From: Chionis minor
Taxonomy: Eukaryota; Chordata; Aves; Charadriiformes; Chionididae
DNA length: 64,000 bases
Direction: 5' to 3'
NCBI GenBank assembly: GCA_013398295.1
Contig: VZSF01006717.1
Coordinates: 868,001-932,000, forward strand
The notes under the pieces were generated by a model. The model was not told where the DNA came from, did not search any database, and worked only from the letters and a program-made list of their open reading frames with translations. The first letter of the stretch is position 1. Each line of letters opens with the position of its first letter. Made by a program: the position numbers and the translations under genes. This document shows positions 24,745 to 37,000 of this stretch, in pieces.

Positions 24745-24830
24745 TCCTGAGGATCTGGAGTCAAGAGTCCAAGGCCAGCCTAGAACTTATGGCTTTCCAG
24801 TCAGTGCACTATGCTACAGCTCTGCCAGCA
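24745..24830 (-). mobile_element. tRNA-derived SINE remnant (MIR-like)
   Basis: Read on the minus strand, TAGCATAGTG (plus 24808-24817) matches a pol III A box and the MIR-type head. About 30 nt later, AGTTCTAGGC (plus 24779-24788) approximates a B box. The spacing suits a tRNA-like promoter. A tRNA gene is excluded because no cloverleaf closes. The exact SINE family is uncertain. Confidence 0.4.
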
Positions 24831-24885
24831 CAGGGGACCAGTACAGTGGATAAATCATTTACTGCATGCCTCTGGAAACCACAGT

Positions 24886-24960
24886 AAAAAAAAAAAAAAA
24901 NAAACCAAAATAAAAAAAAAAAAAAAAAAAAGAAAGAAAAAAGAAACAAAATATACGTAA
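24886..24960. repeat. Poly(A)/A-rich tract containing an unresolved base
   Basis: Two long A runs are separated by an N at 24901 and a short AAACC spacer. This is low-complexity sequence; the N probably marks a collapsed homopolymer or contig join. Confidence 0.8.
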
Positions 24961-26569
24961 ATTAAAATATATGCCATTTCATGACATTGCAAGACAGTGT
25001 TAAAACCTCTGTCTGCCAGTCTGCCCAGATGTCATCATCTACACCATCCCTTTTGTTCTTGCCCATTCCAGCGGTTCCAGGAGTACCTTTTACTCCTAAC
25101 TCAAAAAAGACCAAATTAATCTTTCTTCCAGCGTGGAAGAGAGCGGCCTACTCCACTCAGAGATAGAAGACCTATTGTTTGATGAAAGGGCACGAAGAGA
25201 AATACTATTTAATTTGTACCACAGGAAGGTTCAGCTTCTGGAAAGCTGAAGACAAATAGGGGGTAACAATTCTCAGTTTCTCATTTGCAAAGCTTTCCCT
25301 TGGTGCTAGCTGCTCTCCATTCCTGGCCAGCCAGGTTCTGCACTGAACACCACCGGTACTTGTAAAAGCAACGGTAGGAGAGCTGGTAACAAGGGTATTT
25401 GATTTATATTGATGTCTTTCCCCAAAAAAAGAAAGTTAATCAAGAATATGTCCCACACAGATAACACAGCATTGAATAAAGTTGTCTGAAGAAGATGATT
25501 GTCCAAGTAATTGTTTGCCATTGCATGCACTGAGATCTTCATGAAAACCAGTCTGCAAAAGGAAACTAACCAGAAAGCATGGCCGTATTCCAAAACCGCA
25601 CCACCTAACATGCAGAACTGTGCAATAATTCAGCCTTCCCTTCCCTGCACCGATACCCCTCAACACAAGGCAGGTAAGAAAATCAGTCCGCTCTTTCTCT
25701 GTGGATTTACAAGGGACCAGGCACTTCACTGAAGAAATTGGAGAGAAAAGTGAGGGGGGGGAGGGAGGAAGGGGAGGGGAATTTAGTTGTCAAATGTAAA
25801 CAAACTCATATATATAATAAAAACAAAAAACCATTTACAAAAGAAAAGTGAGAAACAACTACAAAGAACTTTTTTATAAACCAGGATTTAAGCAACCTCT
25901 GCTCATTACCAACTCAATTTTAAAAGTATCAAAGCACGTCAAACCTTTCTTTGGTTTTGACAGCAAACGGTTATTTGAAGAAAGTAGGGCAATGATACTA
26001 ACAAAGACTTCTTAGATTCGATGCAGTAACTGCTTAACATCATAAAAAAAGCTCCAAGAGCCTTTCTCAAAACTCTCTTCCCTTCTTAATTACCTTTTTT
26101 TTTTCTAACTTGACCATTTATACTAAATTTCAAAATTCAGCTTAGATAGCTCTTACATTTCTAATATGAAAAACACCATAATGACTCTGAAAAATGTTTC
26201 ATACCTTCTTCACGCACCGTCATGGAAATGAAAGACAAATGGTGACCTTTCCCCTCTGGAGGTCCATGTGCTAGTAGGGATTACAGAAATATGAACTCTG
26301 CTTGGGTTCTGCCCCTGACCCCCCACCTCAAGCTTTACATAGGGCTCAGGACTTCAAACAAACTTCCACTGATGATGCTAACCAAAGTTCTTCCATTGAC
26401 TTCAACTGGGAATAAATCATTTTTTTACTGAGCAGGCTAACTGTTGAATGTCTTTGTCGACTACAGCTTCTCAATTTTATCAGCTACCACAGGAGTCAGA
26501 AACTAATTGAAATAAAACACTTTCATTGACTTTAAAAAAAAAAAAAAGAGAAAGAAAATCAAGAAGAAA

Positions 26570-27608
26570 GTCTTGTTGATCACCATATGTTTATTTTTTA
26601 AACAATTTACAAATAAAAATGTTATATTTATCCAAGCAAACACATTTAATACTTTAGTCTTTAACAAGCTATACAAATGAGAACCATCACACTAGAGCTT
26701 TTCATAGCTCAAGGACCATTCAGGGTAGGCATGCATGTGTCTGTATCACATGAAGCGAGTCCAATTCCTGACACCAGGGTTCTGATCTTCTGCTTCTTCA
26801 GAGCTGGTCAGCTGCTAAATGATTTAACACAAATAGTTACTGGATCACAATACAATGAAAGAAAGCCCATTTCAAATCATGTAAGTGACCTCAATATGTC
26901 TGGTCCAGGTGTCAGGCCACAGAGCCTTACCGGTTAGTCTTCTTCTCCAAAATCCAGTTGGACAGATTTTCTCCCCTTGCTTAGTGATGTGGCATCCATA
27001 CATGTGCTTACACAATACAATGAAACAGCTTAAGTACAGATGTGATACAACAGTAATTACAAATCACAGAGACAGATAAACAAACAAAAAAATCAACTCT
27101 AATCACGTTCTTGCATTTCAAACAATGAAAGTAAACAAAACCATGCACTACAGTTTAAAGAAATTTTCAGTTTTAGCTCTTCTGCAAGTCTCCACTTCCT
27201 CAAGTTCTAAACTGCTCTTCTTGAGCTTGTCCCAGTGGCTGGGCTATTCACGGTGCTACTGACACAAACAGGGTGAGCTGGAAATCGTCCAAAAATGGTC
27301 AAAGAATAAAAGCTCCCAAAATAAACAACAAAGACGCACGCATTATAAACGAGAGATTCCATTTTAATAGCAGAGTGTAGAAAAGAAATTGGCAAAGAAA
27401 TTCACATGAAAAAACATTTTACACAGTTAATTATGTACAGAATAAAGTATGTGTCTAGTTTCCAATGATAAAAGTTTCACTTTAGTTAAGTCCTACCACA
27501 GGATGCAAAATACACCCAAAACCCTCAACTGGAACAAAAAAACCAACAAAAAACATATACATAATCCCAGCTCTGGCTCCTCAAATATTGGGACTGGCTG
27601 GGTTCACT
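26570..27608 (-). other. ZNF318: Probable ZNF318 3'UTR (proximal end)
   Basis: This sequence directly follows the ZNF318 stop (27609-27611) and reaches an AATAAA on the minus strand at 26590-26595. It has no coding potential in frame with the gene. The extent is inferred from the hexamer only. Confidence 0.5.
26590..26595 (-). promoter_or_regulatory. ZNF318: Likely proximal polyadenylation signal of ZNF318
   Basis: The plus strand reads TTTATT, giving AATAAA on the minus strand about 1.0 kb past the stop. Cleavage would fall roughly at 26565-26580. Confidence 0.45.
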
Positions 27609-30600
27609 TCAACCCACTGGGCTTTCTGCTAAGCTTTCAGCGATTCCTGAATTTGTTGTAGCTTCCAAGCTACTGTCAGCAGTTTCTGTTTGCTCAGTCT
27701 TCTTGCTCTGGATGGTGCAGACTCCCTTGCCTCCTGAGCCACCCTCCTTTCCACGTGTTTCTTTGAGCCCAGGAAGGAAAGTTTTCACGCACCCAGAAGC
27801 CTGACTTTCTGCGCTGCCTCCATCACAACTCAGTGACGGCATTTCAACAGCGCCACCTTTGCTCTCCTCCACTTGCAGAAGGATCTCAGACACGGGAGAA
27901 ATGTCCTGCATTTCTAAAACTGGCATGACCACTTCTGTAGTGTCAGTATTTGAGGACTGCAATCCAAGCCGCGGCATAGCTGTTGGAGAAATCCGTGTGC
28001 AAAATTTATCTTCCTGACTACCGCAAGTCAACGTAGCAAAATCAGTAATCTCTGTTTCATCAGCTGTTTTTTCAATGCCCAGCTTCCTAAGTTTACTGGA
28101 CTCCAACCTAATGGATGCAGTAGTTCCTAGTTTTGAGACTTCTACCATATTCGCATTTGAAAGTCCCGCTGTAAGGATGCTGGAGCATTCACGTTTTACC
28201 TTAGTATCTCCCAAACTGCAGTCAGTGCTTTTGAACTCAAGCTCTGCTTTCTGGGAGGGAGTCTCAATGTGTTTCACATCTGATGTCAAAGAAACTTTTT
28301 TGTTAGCCGCACGAACATTTGCAGAGAGACTTTCAGATTGCTCAGTGTTCAATCCTGAGTGAATAGTATTCAGATGGAAGTTATTGGCTGCTGAGGTTCT
28401 TACAACCTCATGCTTTGTTTCTGGGGGGTGGACAGCTTCTGCTGAAAGATGCTCCCTATGGAAATCTGCTGGTAAAGCAACTACTGACTCTTGGAAAATA
28501 CCAGAACGAGCCGTAGAAAAGCCTCCAGTCCCTACTTCTTTTGCATCTCTCTTGACAAAAACATTATCTAATGTTGCATCAGATCCAGTGTGTCCTAATG
28601 ATTTTTTTTCAACTTCAACTACTAATTCTACACTGGATCTGAGTTCAACCATGTTCGCAGAGCAGGTGTTGACTGACCACGCAACCTCCTGCCTTTGGGT
28701 TTGGTTAGCTAATACTGTGTGGCCTGAAGGTTCAGGTCGAACTTTTTCTTGAGCTTCTAATACGCTACTTGTGGTTTCTGTGTTGGCAAGACGTGAGTCT
28801 GGCTGTACCTCTTTTAATTCTGAAGCATTAACTTCATTAGAACCAGTTTTTATTTCTACATTTGGTGTATTTGATAGATCCCAACCACTTTCAGAACAAG
28901 AACGGGTTGTGATGACCTGTTCTTCTCCATTACTAGTTCTGGAAGTGTCCCATTCACCAGGACTTCTTGTCAATTCTGAAATCTTATTTTGGGTTTCTGA
29001 AATTCGGGGAACTTTGCCAAGGACTCCTGGCTGACATACTTCCAAAGCTGCACTTTTTAGTTTTACATCTTTTAAGGAGGCATCAATAGAATTCTGCTCT
29101 GTCGTTATAGCTACCAAAGCTTTTTCTTTTGAATTGTTTTGAGAATCACAGACCAAGTCTGGACTATCAGTTTCTGACTGAATTCTACAGTTATCAATTA
29201 ACTTATCCTCTACCAAATGGGAATTTCCCAAATTTTGAATTTCTTTCTGTGTTTCAGGTAACAAAGTCTTTGGGTGTAAGCTAAGCTTAGGGTTTACCGT
29301 TTTCACTTCCCAGTCTTTCATCTCTGCATCTTTCTCCAAGGTACCAGGAACATTTGTGTTAGTAACCACAGTTTTATTTGCATCTTCCTGTCCAACTTTC
29401 TCTTGGGCTTCTGTTTTCTGTAGATCACAGAATTCTCGACTGCCCACCTGCTCTCTGCCTCCTATATCCACAAGTCCAATTTCTGCAGGCATCTGGATAC
29501 TAGAAGCAATTTTTCTTTCTGGCATTTCCGTGACCGACATTTCCGATAGCTGAGGCTGGAGTGGTTTCTTGTTCATGTCAGCCTGATTCTCACCAAAAAT
29601 CCAACTCCCCGTTACTTGATTATTACACCGTGATGAATCTTCTTTCAATTTAGTCCGAACATCTGTTGAAAGAGGAGTCTGAAATTTTTGACCTACATCT
29701 TTCTGAATACCATTTTCAATGCCAGGGCTTATCTCAGTATGAAGTATTAAAGTCTCCTGAACATCAGTTTTCTCCAGTTCTAAGCTTCTCTCAGCTGAGT
29801 GGACTTGGCTAACGTCAGTAGCCGTATTCTGAGAATCCTCTTTCAAGGAGGATGAGATATTATTTGTTCTAGGGTTTGGAGATAAGTCTGCAGGCTTTGT
29901 TAGGTTACAGTTTTCTCCATTTGAAAGTGCAGAACTTGCTGCTGCAAGCTTGCTGTCAGCTGAACCCTTTCCACCACTACTGTAGAAAATATCATAGAGA
30001 TCTTTAGCATTGGCTGTGGCCAAGCAAGAGTTCCGCTTCTCTACCTTTTTTGCCTGCTCACTGAAAGCAGTTGAAGGTGGTGGTGGTGGAGGGGGTCTCA
30101 CAGGCATTGCCAGCATTGTCTGTTCACTTTCAGACACACCTGGAGCCACTTCATCTGCAGGGATGACAGCTGCCTGCTGGACTGCTGGTGGAGGAGGTGG
30201 TGGAGGTAGTATATCAGAAGTTTGAGAAGACTCACTTTTCTCTGCTGCTTTCAAATCCTCCTCTGCCCCTTTTAAAATTACTTCTTCACCTCCAAAAGCT
30301 TTTGAGATGATATCCGGAGGCAACAGAAGATCGGCGTTGGTTTCTTTTACCACAGGTAGTGGTTTAGTGGTAGCTCCAGAGGATTTTATGGATAAAAAGG
30401 TGTTCAAAGGTGCTGGTTTGCTAACTGTTGCAGTAGTAGACTTCCTGAAAATCATGGTGGGGACTGGTAGATTGGGTAGAATTTTTGCTGACGTTGATGA
30501 GAAAACAACTGGTGTCCATGGGCTAGTGTGTGGAATAACAGTTTTCCCAGACAGCTTGATTTCAATGGGTTTGACATGGGGTTTCCCAGGTGGACACTTG

Positions 30601-31043
30601 TTCTCCTCTTTGTTTCCTTCTGTACTTTCCTCTTTTGGAGTAGCTCCTCCTGGGGTTTTATCCTCTCTCTCAGTCTTCTTCCAGCTGAATTTCCCAAAGG
30701 ACGTCTGGCTTGGTGATTCCTTTTTAGATTCCTCCTTCTTTTCTTCCTTTTTCTCCTCCTTCTCTTCCTTCTTCAGTTTAAGCTTGATACCCATTTTTCG
30801 CCCAGCAGAATCTATTTTGCCTTGAGTTTCACTAGTCCCTTCTCCAAGCTCCGGGATGCTCTTTGCTTCCTCTTTCTTTATTATTTTTGGTTTCTTCTCA
30901 TCCTTCTCTTCTTTCTGTTTCTCAACTAGTTTCCGTTTCAGCTCACTCTGCCGCCTGCGCTCTGTTTCCAGAACTACAGCCAATCCAGCTTGACGGTCTA
31001 GATTCCTTCTCTCTTCATAGAGTGGGTTTTCATCTATGTATTT
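27609..31043 (-). CDS. ZNF318: ZNF318 exon 10 (large terminal exon)
   Basis: This exon holds 1,144 codons plus TGA (27609-27611) after acceptor TTTCCACAG. It opens KYIDENPLYEERRNLDRQAG, then has a Lys/Glu-rich tract, SFGKFSWKK, IKLSGKTVIPHTSPW, PAPLNTFLSIKSSG, LLLPPDIISKAFGGEEVILK, two polyproline runs, and EKRNSCLATANAKDLYDIFY. The remaining roughly 700 residues are Ser/Thr/Glu-rich, poorly conserved and probably disordered. Stop-free frames on the opposite strand are shadows. Confidence 0.97.
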   Translation of the reverse strand, partial: KYIDENPLYEERRNLDRQAGLAVVLETERRRQSELKRKLVEKQKEEKDEKKPKIIKKEEAKSIPELGEGTSETQGKIDSAGRKMGIKLKLKKEEKEEKKEEKKEESKKESPSQTSFGKFSWKKTEREDKTPGGATPKEESTEGNKEENKCPPGKPHVKPIEIKLSGKTVIPHTSPWTPVVFSSTSAKILPNLPVPTMIFRKSTTATVSKPAPLNTFLSIKSSGATTKPLPVVKETNADLLLPPDIISKAFGGEEVILKGAEEDLKAAEKSESSQTSDILPPPPPPPAVQQAAVIPADEVAPGVSESEQTMLAMPVRPPPPPPPSTAFSEQAKKVEKRNSCLATANAKDLYDIFYSSGGKGSADSKLAAASSALSNGENCNLTKPADLSPNPRTNNISSSLKEDSQNTATDVSQVHSAERSLELEKTDVQETLILHTEISPGIENGIQKDVGQKFQTPLSTDVRTKLKEDSSRCNNQVTGSWIFGENQADMNKKPLQPQLSEMSVTEMPERKIASSIQMPAEIGLVDIGGREQVGSREFCDLQKTEAQEKVGQEDANKTVVTNTNVPGTLEKDAEMKDWEVKTVNPKLSLHPKTLLPETQKEIQNLGNSHLVEDKLIDNCRIQSETDSPDLVCDSQNNSKEKALVAITTEQNSIDASLKDVKLKSAALEVCQPGVLGKVPRISETQNKISELTRSPGEWDTSRTSNGEEQVITTRSCSESGWDLSNTPNVEIKTGSNEVNASELKEVQPDSRLANTETTSSVLEAQEKVRPEPSGHTVLANQTQRQEVAWSVNTCSANMVELRSSVELVVEVEKKSLGHTGSDATLDNVFVKRDAKEVGTGGFSTARSGIFQESVVALPADFHREHLSAEAVHPPETKHEVVRTSAANNFHLNTIHSGLNTEQSESLSANVRAANKKVSLTSDVKHIETPSQKAELEFKSTDCSLGDTKVKRECSSILTAGLSNANMVEVSKLGTTASIRLESSKLRKLGIEKTADETEITDFATLTCGSQEDKFCTRISPTAMPRLGLQSSNTDTTEVVMPVLEMQDISPVSEILLQVEESKGGAVEMPSLSCDGGSAESQASGCVKTFLPGLKETRGKEGGSGGKGVCTIQSKKTEQTETADSSLEATTNSGIAESLAESPVG

Positions 31044-34000
31044 CTGTGGAAATAAGCAGCACAATTTTAGCCACTGTTTCCATGAAAAATAAATAAAAAC
31101 ATTAAACTCTGTAACAGTTTTGACTTGTTCAGTAAGTACCATCTCAACACTAAAAGAGCAGAGAACTTCTTCCTACCAGGAAACTGAGATGCTACAAACT
31201 CCAGATTCTGTAATTTAACGTGAATTGAGTGGTAGCTTGCAGCAGTTCTGTCAGTTTACAGAAGAGTCGAAAAATCAACACTGGGACTTAAAACACCGTT
31301 TCAGCCTCATGCAGATGAAAAGATTAGTCTCTGTGTTTTGGGAAGTTCTGCTTATTTAGTTCAGTAGAATGTAGTGAAGATAACTACATAAATATACTCC
31401 GAGGAGTCAAATGTCATTTTTCAGGAAAGGAAGACAGAACAAGTAGAAGCTAACACAAGGAATGACTCTTTCCCCGTAGACTGGTTACCAACCTTGTATT
31501 TCTCATTGTGTGGATGATTTTTCACATGCTGCTCTGCTGAGATTTGATCTCCAAAAAATTCATGACAGAGCTGGCAATAATATCCAGTGATGGGAATCAG
31601 AAACTCAGAGCCTGAAAAGGCCGAAGAAAATCATCAGAGAAATAAAAATTAATAAATGCCAAGCTCTTAACAAAGCTAGATAAACATATCAAACAACAAC
31701 AGCAAAACCTCCAGCAATGTTCTTTTTGGAACATTAAAAGTTAATGCTGCTCTCCTTACGCTTACAGTATGGAAAACACCACTACCAAGAGCAAACATGT
31801 AAAGTGAAGAAGCTTGATTACTATGATTCAAAAAATTATTTTAGTGCTCTCCATTGTATTAAAGCTATCCCCTATTAAGGACGCTCACAACTCCTACAAG
31901 TCTTAATCTATTTTCCATCTTTGTGGTATAGTCTGCTCAAATACTAGATGTCTGGTTTATAAAAAGGACACAAGTATTTTCACTGAAGTTCAGCAAGACT
32001 TCATCCTTGTGCCTACAGAACCAGCTGCAGTTATCTAACACTTTGCAGATCCTCCTTTAGCAGGTCCTATTAGAAGTACATAACAGATTAATAAACTAAG
32101 ACTGATCACTGGCAGGCCTATTCAGACACTCAGATTTTAAATCTTATATTAATTTTCAAATGACTTACAGCCCTTTCCATATAGCTTTCTCAGATTCTCT
32201 GTAACCACACTCTACCAAGTACTAATCAGTGATTGTTCAAGGACACCTCCTCTAAAAACGTACTGAATGGAAAAGTCTGTTGCAAGACTGTGCAGAGTAC
32301 TGCACAAGATCTGGCCAAACACAGCAAGCTCTTGTGGTCATGTTCTAAATTCTAATATGTTAGCAAAAATCACTTTGGAACTACACTGGAGAAAGAAAAT
32401 GTCATCTGGTATTCAAAACAAAAAAGTAAACTCGAAAAAAAGAAGAGAAAGAACCATGCTATGTTTTTCTACGCTCTTGCTTCATGACCTTTTCCACAAG
32501 AACAACCAGGAAATCAAATAATTTGCCTTTTACCTAATAATACAGTATCTATATGAGGTCCTATAACAACATAAAGTTTTGAAAGTCCTTTCTCTGGCCA
32601 AATGGAATCTGCTGGATGGCAAAGGGAGATAATACCCAAGTTAAAAAAAAAATTAACGTACCTTTGGCAGGAACAGTTATCTTATCGATGCGTTTTATGG
32701 AGTCTTGTTTGGTCTCACTCTGAGTCTTCGAAGCCCAAGGTCTGTTGTAAGGATCCAGGGTCTATTTGCACAGTGACAGAGGTATACAGGCTCATATATT
32801 ACACTATCAATGCAAGTACACTTGTCTTTTTCCTTTTTAACATCCTTTCAGAACACTGAACATTAAAATCAACGTGCAGATATTTACAGGGACTGTTTTC
32901 CTCTCTTTTCCCTCCCATTTTGCAATTTATAATGAGAAAATAACCTGTGCAAAGGGTAAAATGTAAATGATAGCAAAGGACAGGTAAACATATTAGACAC
33001 AAATATCAAACGCTCATTCCTGAGCGAAATGAACACAGGCCCCGTTTACACTAGTCGGAACACACTGGTAGCTGTACAAACTGCTCAAGTCCAACATTAG
33101 TGAAAAAGAATTTGGTAAGCAACTTCTTGGGTTCATTATTACTTCAGGTTCTCTTGTAAAATGTAGTTCTGTGATGTATGTTTTAGTGTTAAGATTTATC
33201 TATAGCAATATGAAATGCACTTAGTGAAGGAAGCCTGCAACATACCTGTCTGTGTTTCTTATTATGCATGTGTGTGAAAAAGTCAAACATGGTCCCGCAG
33301 ATGGTATTGCAGTCTTTGCACCAGTGGTTCCCTGCATCATAATATTCATAAATATTGGCCAACTGGAAAGGATGTTTGGAGGACTGTGAAGAGGATTCTG
33401 CTGGCTTCGGGCTTCTACCTCTGGATTTTTCATTAGTAGTTTTTGATTCCTAAATTGAACAAAAGGAAACACTTCTCTAAGACAAGGCAGGACAGACATA
33501 ATGCTTGAGAACTCAGAACCTGCCTCCAGCAGAAGCCACACACACCAAAAAAAAAATAATATATCACCTGCTTTTCAGCGCCCAGGCTAATTCCACTGTT
33601 TCAGAGAGCTGGTATTGCCGACTAAGACGCCGCGTGGCCACAGTGAAGAGCTTCCAATAAGGCTCCCAGATGTAATGGCTGGATGGTTGTCGGTAATCAA
33701 GGAACCAAATGAACAAATTCCCTATGGCATGCACCCTTCCCACTTTATGGGTTTCACATAAAGATCTGAATAGTCCCAATTTACCAAACTAGCCAAACAG
33801 TGCCCAGACCACCTAAAATGGTTCCCCTAGAAGCATTCAGAAGTTATTGTAAAAGTAGTTTGGGTAAAAGCAGAATGAAAAAGAAAGTAAGAATTAGTTG
33901 ACTATAAGTATTTAACTCAATCAGCTTTATCAGATTATTTGAGAGTTCCTGAATTCTCCAGAAGACTCGTTGCTTAGCAATAATAGAAAGATGGTGTTTT

Positions 34001-37000
34001 GTTAATTGCCTAAGTATATAAGGTGAAGCATCTTTGTGATTTAAGCATGTGATATCTGCATTTACATTGACTTGTACAGAAAGACGCCATACAATAATAC
34101 ACAGACATTTCAGGACTCTAGCCAAAATTAATACTACACTAACATCACAAGAGTAGCAAAACAAATAATCCCTGAAATCCCATGAATAAACCCTGCTAAT
34201 TTAGATTATGATAGTACTAGGTGTATTTTGAGTTACATTTTCAATGGCTGAACACCCATTATGTTATCATTTCTAATCTGCACGGCAGTCTGGAAAGAAC
34301 AGCATGTTAACTTAGCAGACTCAAGTTGGTTGCATGATTTTCAAGTTATTCGCTATCAGTGTTAAACAAATTTACTTAAGCAGATTCAAAATTGTTAAAT
34401 GCCATCTGCCTTGCTTGAAATTCCCTTTGATAAACAGGGATAGATTCTCTCCTATTAACACCACCCCACACAACATACATTTTAAATCAAACAATGAAGA
34501 GACACCCAGGCCACTATGCCCCCCAGATATCCATAGCCCAATAAAATCTAGTTCTTGGTAGCTGAGTAGAAAGTGACCCAGGGAATATTTGCACATATTC
34601 TATCTGCAAGAACATAGCAAAGCTGACATTCTCTTAAACAATGAGATCAGCTTATGATCCACAGGAAGTGCATGGAAAGATGTTCAATGATGTCTGAGAA
34701 GTGCCATTGTTTATGTTATTTACAGACATACACCCACCCAATATATCCTATAAAAATACTATCTCGATCAGAACTTTAAAGAGACAATGATTCTCACATA
34801 GATAGATGCCAGCCACCTTCTAACCCCAGTTTGTGCTTAACCCCAGCTCAAAGATGGCTTTATAATTTGCTGCTATTTAGAGCCCAGAAAGGACGATCTG
34901 TTTAGTATGACAAGGCCAGCTTCACCTCTGCACTGACAATGTAACTACAACACACAGACACAGGTTCAGCAGCAAGGGACCACAAGGTGGCTTGCGAATA
35001 AGCAGAAAGGCATGTGGTTTTGCCCAAAGGTTGGCAGAGTCAACCAAACTCAGTGTCAAAAGGCCTGCATTGCCTGTCTTTTAGTTTAAAAAAGTTAACA
35101 ATCTGAATTACAAGGTGAATCTTAGAGACTAAGGGCAGTGCCCTATGTGCCTACAGATATGTGAAAATATTATTAAATGTTCCTGATCAGAACTCAGAAA
35201 TTTTCCATGCTAAAATAAGGAACCATGAAAAGAGGAACGTGCCATTATGGGTTTGGACAACACAATCAATGAAAGTTAGAATAATGAAAACTATATTCAC
35301 ACATGCCATATCTCAAGAAAAGAAAGCAATATAACTTAATGCAATGTAGAATTTAACAGACATTGTTGCCTACTTCAGTTTTACAATATGGTGACTGCAG
35401 CAAATGATTTGTACAAGTAAGCAGATAGTCAACTTCAGTGATGTTTCAAGAAACAACAAAAACAAAACACAAAAGCAAGCCCCTTAAATGAGAGACATAT
35501 AACAAGTTCTCTGAATCAGACCAGGATGAAACATAAGGAAAAATTTACAGGATACACAGATTTGAGCGACCTCGTAGGAAATACCTCTTACCCTACCAAC
35601 ATTTTCCTCTCTGCAAAAAATACACAGTAAGGCCTACACAAAAAGCATTTACCATCTCTCATCAGCTATTTCAGTTACATGTTTGAATAAACATCTGAAA
35701 AGCAGGAAAATTAATTTCCTGGATACATGCATAACCTTTCAGATGTTACTATGATACACTACTTCCAAAGCAAAAACTATCTTCTCTGATATGATAAGCC
35801 TGCTTTGGTATATCCAGCACTCAGTAGCATAGACCTTGCCAGCGAGACCATACTGATGCACACTGACATTTCTTAAGAGAGAACATGTAGCACGTACATA
35901 ATAATCAAGTTAGGCTGACAATCATATGCAAGTCTTGAGGTTTGTTAATATCACCACCCATTGAGAAGACCAACATGCCCCAAACTTGCAGAGAGCTTTG
36001 CTGCCACAAACATTTCTCCTTGACAGGCCATTCCAGAAATGTAGAGAAAAAAAGTCTGTCCTCCTAGTATGGCATTGAGACCCAAACTGCTACAAACACT
36101 CATGACAGTGTTCAATCCAACCAACACCTCAGCAAAACCAATCAAAAGATCAAAACCAGGAAATGGTACTGAACTGCACAAATCCTGAGAGAAACTATAA
36201 ACACTGATACAGTGACTCTCACCTGCATGCACCATCAAAACCAGCATATGAGATGTGATAAGAAATGACATCAAATCATCCTCTAGTAAATGTTTGGGAG
36301 CAGCTGTGTCCCCAGCGCCCTCTTCTCTTAGTGGGAAAATTATTAGCATACAAGCCAGAAGACTTTACCTTGTTGGAGGAAGATGTTTTCTCCAGACCTT
36401 TTGCATTTTCTGACTTGCTGTTCTTTTCCGAGGAATCTTTGGTTTCCACAGATGGTTTCCGGGGTTTTTCAAATATGTTAATCCCCAGGATTTGTGCTAC
36501 TTTGTCAAGCTCAGACTGCTTCTTGTCAGCGGCATCAGATTCTTTATGCAGCTCTGAAATCTCCTTCATAATATTCTCTTGTAGTCTGTTCACCTCTACC
36601 AACAAGGGGTCTTTGTGTCCATCCTTCTCACGACGTTTTTTCCTCAACATCTCTCCTGAGCCAATCAAGGAAGTAGAAGAGTTGGAAATGCAACAAGTAA
36701 ATTGTCTTTAAGATCTGTGCAACTATTCCAGCAACAATTAAAATACTAATACAAAATATTACTGCTATATCTTCACTAGGAAGTTGTAAAGATGGAACTG
36801 ACTCTCAGGTACAGCATCACTAAATCTGCACAATCCACCTCTACATAGACTGCCTTAATATAAGCCCCTAACAGAGGCACCATAATCCTCAAGAGAGAGA
36901 ATCAATTTAATAATGACTATTTCCTTATGTAACCAAACAAGAAAAAATTAATCACACATTCCAACCTGAAAGTATCATTTTCCAAAGGTGAGGGAAATTA

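Larger units (their letters stand above)
20300..26570. other. Intergenic or distal 3'UTR, no protein gene recognised
   Basis: No coding exon was found. It holds a perfect hairpin (21834-21873), a possible distal minus-strand polyadenylation signal (21392-21397), a tRNA-derived SINE remnant (about 24745-24830) and an A-rich tract with an unresolved base (24886-24960). The part above 21392 could be a long ZNF318 3'UTR if the distal signal is used; nothing in the sequence decides this. Confidence 0.5.

Noticed and set aside
28075..31096. Plus-strand open frames opposite ZNF318 exon 10 (up to 172 codons)
   Set aside because: They are antisense shadows of a long Glu/Lys/Ser/Pro-rich exon, with no promoter, splice sites or recognisable domains.
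27609..31142. Reading exon 10 of ZNF318 as a single-exon gene starting at MVLTEQVKTV
   Set aside because: The first 33 codons are intronic: TTTCCACAG is a clear acceptor at 31044 and homology begins at KYIDENPLYEERR. The true exon starts at 31043.
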